Below, in pieces: positions 57,993-64,000 of a stretch of 64,000 nt of DNA. Source of the stretch: TMED-70 sp036164085. Lineage in GTDB: Bacteria > Chloroflexota > Dehalococcoidia > Lucifugimonadales > Lucifugimonadaceae. Where the stretch lies: the NCBI GenBank assembly GCA_036164085.1, contig JAYZJV010000021.1, positions 62,001-126,000 of the forward strand, written 5' to 3'. Within the stretch, counting starts at the first letter, position 1. Each line of letters begins with the position of its first letter. Under the pieces are notes generated by a model that made no database searches, was not told where the DNA came from, and saw nothing but the letters and a program-made list of their open reading frames with translations. A program made the position numbers and the translations under genes.

Positions 57993-60359
57993 ATGAACTT
58001 AAAATCTTTAACTTCTTTTTGCGCTAGGAAACCATACGTTGTAATCTTTATTTGGATAATTTTATTGGGTTTGTCTGTATTTATATCTCAAAATTATCTT
58101 TCAGAAGCTTTATCTGGTGGAGATGGAGCAACCATAGATACAGAATCAAAGCTTGCAAATAAGCTTAAAAAAGAAAAGATTGATTTATTAGAATCTTCGA
58201 AACCTAAAAAGTCTGAGGCTGAATCTCAGGAACAAACCTCTGACAATTTACTTGTAATAAACTCCAAAACCTATAAATTTCCATCTGATGAGTACGTTAA
58301 AGCCATTGGAGATTTTTTTATAGTAGTTCAAGATGAAATTGATAAATCAGGAATAGAACAAAATATAGGAAAAGTATCTGATTATAAAATCAATCCTTCA
58401 TCAGATGGGACTACAGTTATGATGTCAGCTCCATTTGTTAGAGGAGAATTAGTCCCTGCTCTTATGCATTTGCTAGAAGAATATTCAAATGAAGATTTTC
58501 ATTTTTATTTCATTGGACAAGATTCCATTGAGCATACATTTTTAGAACTTGCTGAAAAAGACTTAGTTACAGGAGAAACAATAGGCATTTCTGTAGCAAT
58601 AATTATTCTTGCTTTAGTTTTTGGGTCAGTAACATCAGCTTTTATCCCAGTAATTCTAGCAATTGTATCTATAACAATAGCTGTTGGATTAATTTCAATA
58701 ATAGGTCAATTTGTTAGCCTTAATGAGTTTGTTCCAAACATCATGTCTATGATGGGGCTGGCAGTAGGAATAGATTATTGTTTGTTTATTTTGTCAAGAT
58801 ACAGAGAAGAAAGACAAAGTGGAGCAGATAAACTTCAGGCGGTAATCAATTCAGGTTCAACTGCTGGGAAAGCGGTAATGTTTAGCGGGTTGACAGTTGT
58901 GTTTGCTTTAGTAGGGATGTTCGTTATTCCAGAAAAAACTTTCCATGCTCTAGGCACTGGGGCTATAGTTGTAGTTTTTGTTGCGGTTTTTGCTGGAGTG
59001 ACTCTTTTGCCTGCAATAATTGGCTTATTGGGAGATCGGGTTAACAGTTTTGAAGTACCCAAGTTAGCTACTGTAATACTTTTTATAGCAGGATTTTTAT
59101 TTGTATCCATCACTCAAGAATTAGGACCCAAACTATTATTGGTATCTGGCTTAATAATGCTATTTATAATCCTGATTTCATTTTTGAAAAAGAAGGGTTT
59201 ATCAATTAAATTTTTATCAACTACCTCCACTTCAAATGTAGATGAAGGTGGTTTTTGGAATGCAATTACATTGCAAGTAATGAAGAGATCGATTTTAAGT
59301 ATGTCTATTGCTGCATTATTTTTATTAGTACTTTCGTATTTTTATTTTGATTTAGAAAAAGGGACTAGTGGTATTTCTGCATTGCCTGATGAGGAACCAA
59401 TAAAAGTAGGTTTTGAACTCTTAAATGAAAAATATGGTTATGGAGCTGATATGCCTACGACTATTGTAATAGAAGCAAACATGGAATCAGAAGAAATTAA
59501 GAAAGCCATAATTAACCTTGAAATAGAAATGTCAGAAGATGATTTTTTTCTTCCTCCAGAAATACTTATTGAAGAAACTGTGAATTATGCTGAACTAACA
59601 TCAATGATTCCGGGTGATCCTCAAAATCAACCAGCATTAAATGCTATAAAGCGACTCAGGAAAGATATGATTCCAACTTCATTTGGCGGTATCCCCCAAG
59701 ACCAATATAAAGTATATGTAGGAGGAATTTCTGCAGAAGTTGTTGATGCCGTTACAATGACTGATGATTATTTCCCCATAGTTCTGAGCATAGTACTTCT
59801 TCTAAGTTTATTATTGCTTTTATTAGCTTTTAGATCTATTACAATATCTATAGCTTCTATAATTATGAACCTTTTATCAGTTGGAGCATCTTATGGACTT
59901 CTAGTTTTGGTATTTCAGAAAGGATTTTTAATAGATCTAATTGGATTTCAACAGGTTGATCAACTAGAATTTTGGCTTCCTCTGTTTATGTTTAGTATTT
60001 TATTTGGATTATCAATGGATTATCACGTTTTTATGTTAAGTAGAATTAAAGAAAATTTTGACGAGACTAATTCTACAGATGATTCTGTGGCTTTTGGATT
60101 AAGAAGAACTGCCAGTATTATAACTGGCGCTGCTTTAATTATGGTTGCTGTATTTGGTGGTTTTGCCTTAGGTGACATATCCTTTTTCCAGTCAATGGGT
60201 TTTGGTCTTGGCGCAGCAGTTCTTATTGACGCAACAATTGTAAGGTCTATTTTGGTTCCAAGTGTATTGAAAATCTTAGGAACTAGAGCTTGGTATCTTC
60301 CAAGTTGGTTAAATTGGCTTCCTAACATATCAATAGAAGGTTCATCTGAAAAAGAATAA
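57993..60359 (+). CDS. MMPL/RND family transporter
   Basis: A 788-residue RND-type membrane protein of the MMPL/YdfJ branch, with two repeats of a large periplasmic loop and a bundle of membrane helices. Segment 1 is at about 14-31; the first loop runs to about 190; helices follow at about 197-345, then 355-400. GLAVGIDYCLFILSRYREER (near 255-274) and the second-half GLSMDYHVFMLSRIKENF (near 673-690) are the paired proton-relay type motifs with conserved Asp and Tyr. Members export lipids, siderophores or drugs. GGACACA precedes the ATG. Substrate unknown. No accessory lipid-synthesis genes are near. Confidence 0.9.
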   Translation: MNLKSLTSFCARKPYVVIFIWIILLGLSVFISQNYLSEALSGGDGATIDTESKLANKLKKEKIDLLESSKPKKSEAESQEQTSDNLLVINSKTYKFPSDEYVKAIGDFFIVVQDEIDKSGIEQNIGKVSDYKINPSSDGTTVMMSAPFVRGELVPALMHLLEEYSNEDFHFYFIGQDSIEHTFLELAEKDLVTGETIGISVAIIILALVFGSVTSAFIPVILAIVSITIAVGLISIIGQFVSLNEFVPNIMSMMGLAVGIDYCLFILSRYREERQSGADKLQAVINSGSTAGKAVMFSGLTVVFALVGMFVIPEKTFHALGTGAIVVVFVAVFAGVTLLPAIIGLLGDRVNSFEVPKLATVILFIAGFLFVSITQELGPKLLLVSGLIMLFIILISFLKKKGLSIKFLSTTSTSNVDEGGFWNAITLQVMKRSILSMSIAALFLLVLSYFYFDLEKGTSGISALPDEEPIKVGFELLNEKYGYGADMPTTIVIEANMESEEIKKAIINLEIEMSEDDFFLPPEILIEETVNYAELTSMIPGDPQNQPALNAIKRLRKDMIPTSFGGIPQDQYKVYVGGISAEVVDAVTMTDDYFPIVLSIVLLLSLLLLLLAFRSITISIASIIMNLLSVGASYGLLVLVFQKGFLIDLIGFQQVDQLEFWLPLFMFSILFGLSMDYHVFMLSRIKENFDETNSTDDSVAFGLRRTASIITGAALIMVAVFGGFALGDISFFQSMGFGLGAAVLIDATIVRSILVPSVLKILGTRAWYLPSWLNWLPNISIEGSSEKE

Positions 60360-60411
60360 TTGAAATATTTCATGCATTTTTTAGTTAATTTTGTTCTATA
60401 GTTAAACAAAT

Positions 60412-61218
60412 ATGAAAAGTAATTCAACAATTGAAGTAGCTCTTTTAGGGGGCAAAGGGACTATTGGATCAGGATTAAGGTATTTCCTGCCAAAATTTGA
60501 TTCTCGCTATAGGTTTACTATTATTGATCTTAAGGACTCTATAGAAAAATCAAAAATTTTAAATTCTAAAGATACTTTTGTAGATCTTGATATTTCTAAG
60601 GATCAAGAAAAATTAAAAAAAGCATTATCAAATAAAGACTTGATAATTTATCTTGCTCGAAAGGACCCACTAGATAAAATGAACCAAATGACTGACACGG
60701 TTTTTAATTCTATAGAGGAAATTTCTCCTGAATCACTTGTTATAGCTTCTAGTTCAGTCCATGCTACAGGAGGAGCATATTTCCCATTTATTAAACAACC
60801 ATATTCTATTATTGCAAAAAGAGAATTTGAAAAGCTAAACAATTGGCCGAAAGCTCTTAGTAATTTTTTAGAACCATGTCCAACTGGTGATTATGGGCTA
60901 GAAAAGGCTTATGTTGAATCTTGGTGTCAACGTTTTGCAGCTACAAATAAATTTGCCATTGCTGCAAGATGGGGTGGAATAAATGATAATAATGAAATGA
61001 TAGATGAAGTGGCCTATTTTACTGTTTGGTGCCATCAGGAAGATTCAGCACGATTCGTTGATAATTGTTATAAAACTTTTCTTAATGGAAATATTAGATC
61101 AGGTGCACATTATTATGTAATATCTAATAATACTTATAATATTTTTGATATAGAAACATCAAAAAAAGAATTAGGCTATGAACCTAAATTTGATGCTGAG
61201 GTATTTTATAAAAAATGA
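60412..61218 (+). CDS. NAD-dependent epimerase/dehydratase (uronate-dehydrogenase-like)
   Basis: A 268-residue extended-SDR. The Rossmann motif is ALLGGKGTIGSGLRYFL (about 9-25), the catalytic Ser region SLVIASSSVHATGGAYFPF (near 108-126), and GDYGLEKAYVESWCQRFAAT with the YxxxK pair (near 160-179). YVISNNTYNIFDIETSKKEL and GYEPKFDAEVFYKK at the end are the strings typical of uronate dehydrogenases (Udh), which oxidise D-galacturonate or D-glucuronate. It overlaps the next gene by 4 bases (ATGA). A TATAGT element lies about 9 bases before the start, with no ribosome-binding site, so the transcript may be nearly leaderless. Confidence 0.82.
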   Translation: MKSNSTIEVALLGGKGTIGSGLRYFLPKFDSRYRFTIIDLKDSIEKSKILNSKDTFVDLDISKDQEKLKKALSNKDLIIYLARKDPLDKMNQMTDTVFNSIEEISPESLVIASSSVHATGGAYFPFIKQPYSIIAKREFEKLNNWPKALSNFLEPCPTGDYGLEKAYVESWCQRFAATNKFAIAARWGGINDNNEMIDEVAYFTVWCHQEDSARFVDNCYKTFLNGNIRSGAHYYVISNNTYNIFDIETSKKELGYEPKFDAEVFYKK

Positions 61219-62375
61219 CTTACGATTTAATAATAAAAAATGGAATAGTTCTAGACCCTAAAAATAATCTTCATGAAAAAAAAGATATTGGGATAGCATC
61301 TGGAAAAATAAAAAGCATTGAAAGGAATCTTTCTGATAATAATGCTATAGATATAATTGAAGCTGATGGAAAACTTGTTCTTCCAGGGTTAGTAGATTTA
61401 CATGTTCATGTATGGTGGGGTGTAGCTCATTTGGCAGTTGAGGCAGACCCTTTTTGTTTAGAAAGAGGAGTTACTACAGCTATAGATGCAGGTTCATCAG
61501 GAGCCAACACTATAGCTGGGTTTCATAAGTATGTTATTTCTAAAGCCAAGACTAGAATATTGGCTTTTTTACATATATCTGGAATGGGCCAACTTGATAA
61601 TGAAATCGGAGAATTGGAAGATATTAGGTGGGCTAGAGTCGAAAATGCAATAGAGGCATCAACTTTACATTCTGATTCTATAGTTGGAATAAAAGTTAGG
61701 TTGTCTCATGACATTGTAGGAAAAAATGATATTGAGGCCTTTAATAGAGCTTTGGAAGTAGCAAAAGAGATCGATAAACCATTAATGATTCATATAGGAG
61801 GATCTCATAATACATTGGAACATATTTTACCAAAAATGAGATCTGGAGATATAATTACACATTCTTTTACGCAAAGACCTCACGGGATTCTAGACAATAA
61901 TAATAAAGTAATTGATATCGCATGGGACGCGTATAAAAGAAATGTTATTTTTGATGTAGGTCATGGAGCAGGATCATTTTCATTTCCAGTAGCAGAGGCT
62001 TGTTTGGAACAAGGGATAAGTCCAGGAACCATTTCATCAGACATACATAAATATAATGCTCGTGGTCCAGTATTTGATTTATTAACTACACTTTCTAAGT
62101 ATTTATATTTAGGATTGTCACTAAATGAGGTCATTTCTAAATCATCATTTATTCCTGCAGAGGCTATTAATATGGACTCAAATATAGGTACAATTCAAAT
62201 TGGATCTGACGCTGATATTGCTATAGTAGAACACATAAAAGAAGGAAAATTTAATTTCCATGATGCTGAGAATAATCAGAGAGTAGGGAAAGAGCTTTTA
62301 GTTCCAATGGTGACATTAAGAAAGGGTGAAAGATTTAACCCTAAGCATAAAATTCATAAAAAATTAATATTATAA
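61215..62375 (+). CDS. Amidohydrolase/deacetylase family metallohydrolase
   Basis: A 386-residue TIM-barrel metalloenzyme of the amidohydrolase superfamily, subgroup around EF0837/Atu3266 (often labelled dihydroorotase-like or deacetylase). DLIIKNGIVLDPKNNLHE (about 4-21), VLPGLVDLHVHVWWG (near 55-69; HxH metal site), GVTTAIDAGSSGANTIAG (near 85-102), VGIKVRLSHD with the bridging Lys (near 159-168), PLMIHIGGSH, ITHSFTQRPHG and TISSDIHKYN (catalytic Asp). Homologues deacetylate O-acetyl hydroxy acids. It is coupled by ATGA overlap to the uronate-dehydrogenase-like gene, so it may open or deacylate a sugar derivative. Substrate not certain. Confidence 0.85.
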   Translation: MTYDLIIKNGIVLDPKNNLHEKKDIGIASGKIKSIERNLSDNNAIDIIEADGKLVLPGLVDLHVHVWWGVAHLAVEADPFCLERGVTTAIDAGSSGANTIAGFHKYVISKAKTRILAFLHISGMGQLDNEIGELEDIRWARVENAIEASTLHSDSIVGIKVRLSHDIVGKNDIEAFNRALEVAKEIDKPLMIHIGGSHNTLEHILPKMRSGDIITHSFTQRPHGILDNNNKVIDIAWDAYKRNVIFDVGHGAGSFSFPVAEACLEQGISPGTISSDIHKYNARGPVFDLLTTLSKYLYLGLSLNEVISKSSFIPAEAINMDSNIGTIQIGSDADIAIVEHIKEGKFNFHDAENNQRVGKELLVPMVTLRKGERFNPKHKIHKKLIL

Positions 62376-62390
62376 AAAGTTGAGGCAAAT

Positions 62391-63284
62391 ATGGAAATAG
62401 GCGTAATAGGTTTGGGTAAGATGGGTGGCCAAATAGCAGAAAAATTGAATGATAAAAACTTTAATGTATATGGCTATGATCAAGATGAAAATATTTCAAA
62501 TAATAATAACTTTTCATTTGAAATATCTAAAAGTTTAAATGATCTATCAAAGAAGTTTCAAGGAAGGAAAATTATTTGGGTAATGGTACCAAGTGGAGAA
62601 CCTACAGATGCTACTATTAATTCTCTAATTGAATTACTTCATGATGGAGACATCATAATTGATGGTGGAAATAGTTATTATAAAGATTCTATTAAGAATT
62701 CAAAAAAATGTGAAGAAAAAAACATAGAATTTATAGATTGTGGAACAAGTGGTGGTGTTTGGGGATTAGAAAATGGATTTTGTCTGACTATAGGAGGGAA
62801 AAAAGAAATATATGAACAACTTTCCGATCTTTTTAATTCTCTTTCTACTCCAGAATCACCCAATGGATTATATGTTGGAAGTGCTGGGTCTGGTCATTTT
62901 GTAAAAATGATTCATAATGGAATCGAATATGGAATGATGCAATCAATTGCAGAAGGTTTAGAAATCTTAAAAAAGAAGGAAGAATTTAATTTAAAGTTAG
63001 ACGAAATTTCAGAGAATTGGAAAACTGGATCTGTAATACAATCTTGGCTTATAGATTTAATAACAGTAGAGTTGAAAAAAGACAGAAAATTGTCAAGTTA
63101 TAGTTCAATGGTAAGTGATTCAGGAGAGGGTAGATGGACTATTAAGGAATCTATTGATTTATCTGTTCCTATTCCTAGTATTTATGCTTCGATTTCTCAA
63201 AGATTTAATTCCAAAAATACAGACTCATTTTCTGGTAAGATTTTATCAGCTATGAGAAATGCTTTTGGAGGGCATAAAGATTAA
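62391..63284 (+). CDS. 6-phosphogluconate dehydrogenase, short (GntZ/YqeC-like) type
   Basis: A 297-residue decarboxylating dehydrogenase that turns 6-phosphogluconate into ribulose 5-phosphate, shorter than the 470-residue form. IGVIGLGKMGGQIAEKLNDK (about 3-22) binds the nucleotide. VMVPSGEPTDATI (near 64-76), IIIDGGNSYYKDSIKN (near 88-103), DCGTSGGVWGLENGFCLTIG (near 117-136) and GHFVKMIHNGIEYGMMQSIA (near 167-186; catalytic Lys and His-Asn) are the family signatures. It follows the amidohydrolase by 15 bases and abuts the next gene by a 1-base overlap, within a four-gene operon. Related hydroxyacid decarboxylating enzymes are possible. Confidence 0.88.
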   Translation: MEIGVIGLGKMGGQIAEKLNDKNFNVYGYDQDENISNNNNFSFEISKSLNDLSKKFQGRKIIWVMVPSGEPTDATINSLIELLHDGDIIIDGGNSYYKDSIKNSKKCEEKNIEFIDCGTSGGVWGLENGFCLTIGGKKEIYEQLSDLFNSLSTPESPNGLYVGSAGSGHFVKMIHNGIEYGMMQSIAEGLEILKKKEEFNLKLDEISENWKTGSVIQSWLIDLITVELKKDRKLSSYSSMVSDSGEGRWTIKESIDLSVPIPSIYASISQRFNSKNTDSFSGKILSAMRNAFGGHKD

Positions 63285-64000
63285 TGAGAGTTTCCGCTGA
63301 AAATATAATTCTTGGTTCTGGAATATTTGGCCTTTCCATCGCAGCTCATTTATCTAATTTAGGACAAAAAGTTACTGTTATTGACAAATCCGAAAATCCA
63401 AATGAGGCTTCATCTAATGCATTAGGCAGAATCGATCCTATATTAGGAGGTTCAGGTCAAGGTCATGAAACTAAGCCTTTACCGGTTGCTAAAAAGAGCC
63501 TTGATGCATATAAAAAATTTCTATATTTAGATGATGATATAAAAAAAGAAATCGAATTCGAAATAAGACCTACTATACATTTTCTTGAAGATGAATCTCA
63601 GCATAAAATGATTGAAGATTTAATTCATCAAATAGATTCTGAAAGAAAGTTTTTTTCCATTCATAATAAGTCATCTATTGATATAGAAAAATCTATAAAT
63701 TTATCTTATTTCCCTTCATTCTCATTATTTAATGGCACTATATTCATTAATTCAAAAAAATATAAAACTTATCTTGAAAATAAATGTAAAAAAAATGGAG
63801 TAAGCTTCATAAAAGATGAAATTATAGATATTCATGAAATTGATAATGCACCTAAATTATCTAGCAAAAATTATTCATACGAATTTGAAAAGCTTATAGT
63901 AGCATCAGGGCCTTGGACTAATAAACTTTTAGGGAATTCGGTAAGTATAGATGTTTATCCTTCAAAAGGGCAGATAGTTAAATTAAAAGATCCAGAAAAT
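63284..64000 (+). CDS. FAD-dependent oxidoreductase (D-amino acid / glycine oxidase-like), partial
   Basis: Start of a DAO-family flavoprotein truncated by the window end (239 codons visible of about 370). The dinucleotide motif IILGSGIFGLSIAAHLSNLG (8-27) is followed by VTVIDKSENPNEASSNALGR. At about residue 205 comes KLIVASGPWTNKLLGNS, a strand typical of glycine/D-amino-acid dehydrogenase enzymes, and VYPSKGQIVKLKD near 225. Its ATG overlaps the stop of the 6-phosphogluconate dehydrogenase by one base (TAATG), so it is cotranscribed. Substrate cannot be determined from the fragment. Confidence 0.85.
   Translation, partial: MRVSAENIILGSGIFGLSIAAHLSNLGQKVTVIDKSENPNEASSNALGRIDPILGGSGQGHETKPLPVAKKSLDAYKKFLYLDDDIKKEIEFEIRPTIHFLEDESQHKMIEDLIHQIDSERKFFSIHNKSSIDIEKSINLSYFPSFSLFNGTIFINSKKYKTYLENKCKKNGVSFIKDEIIDIHEIDNAPKLSSKNYSYEFEKLIVASGPWTNKLLGNSVSIDVYPSKGQIVKLKDPEN

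Noticed and set aside
1..64000. General stop-codon reassignment of TGA
   Set aside because: Several genes with family-normal lengths end in TGA (folP, for example). Only the formate dehydrogenase UGA sits inside a conserved frame.
1..64000. CRISPR array or large tandem repeat
   Set aside because: No regularly spaced repeats of 20-40 bases were seen. The direct repeats found are two 12-base copies only.
1..64000. Insertion sequences, phage or integrase genes
   Set aside because: No transposase, integrase or phage structural protein was recognised in any gene, and no terminal inverted repeats flank a gene cluster. Base composition looks even apart from the SECIS site and the tRNA.

Overview
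This is a low-GC (about one third G+C by eye), gene-dense bacterial chromosome segment. It has one tRNA, no ribosomal RNA, no CRISPR array and no recognisable insertion sequence. Core genes (folP-folK, glycyl-tRNA synthetase, primary sigma factor, dnaN, threonine synthase, fructose-bisphosphatase and aldolase) are interleaved with a large catabolic set: five classical SDRs, a uronate-dehydrogenase-like protein, three MFS carriers, two enolase-superfamily proteins, a GMC oxidoreductase, a copper amine oxidase, an SMP-30 lactonase, NHL-repeat proteins and an alpha-hydroxy-acid oxidase. This mix fits a free-living heterotrophic marine bacterium. The abundance of enolase-superfamily proteins, SDRs and flavin/quinone oxidases recalls SAR202-type Chloroflexota, but that placement is inference and no phylogenetic marker was tested.

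Layout. 1-6.5 kb: start of an acyl-CoA carboxylase beta subunit, folP-folK, a thioredoxin-like lipoprotein, glyS, a beta-hydroxyacid dehydrogenase and a nucleosidase. 6.5-10.6 kb: an SDR/GMC oxidase operon ending in two genes that together match the two halves of D-glutamate cyclase. 10.5-15.7 kb: a six-gene minus-strand operon (MFS, carboxymuconolactone-decarboxylase-like, fumarase, RidA, VOC, MFS). 15.7-20.8 kb: a TIM-barrel epimerase, a third MFS carrier and three tandem NHL-repeat proteins. 20.8-35.2 kb: central metabolism and glyoxylate-linked enzymes (malate synthase, class V aminotransferase, glycolate-oxidase-like enzyme), rpoD, FBPase/aldolase around an RNA-binding protein, and amino-acid enzymes. 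35.2-43.2 kb: an SDR, tRNA-Arg(UCU), a selenocysteine-containing formate dehydrogenase, DedA, a small HTH protein behind a perfect palindrome, cytochrome c, LarB and dnaN. 43.2-47.6 kb: an LRR lipoprotein with its terminator, an unknown acidic protein and a copper amine oxidase. 47.6-64 kb: enolase-superfamily enzymes, a sugar-acid operon that contains an iodotyrosine-deiodinase-like flavoprotein, a GSA-aminotransferase-like protein, an MMPL exporter, and a uronate-dehydrogenase/amidohydrolase/6-phosphogluconate-dehydrogenase operon that runs off the end.

The strongest special signal is the formate dehydrogenase. Two apparent reading frames are one 907-residue protein joined by an in-frame UGA, at the position where this family carries Sec or Cys, and a GC-rich hairpin follows directly. 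The second is the deiodinase-like protein, which keeps the Glu/Tyr/Lys substrate-lid triad with the family spacing. Several perfect inverted repeats in promoter regions are recorded as candidate operators. Many genes start with TTG, so start choices were checked against ribosome-binding sites.
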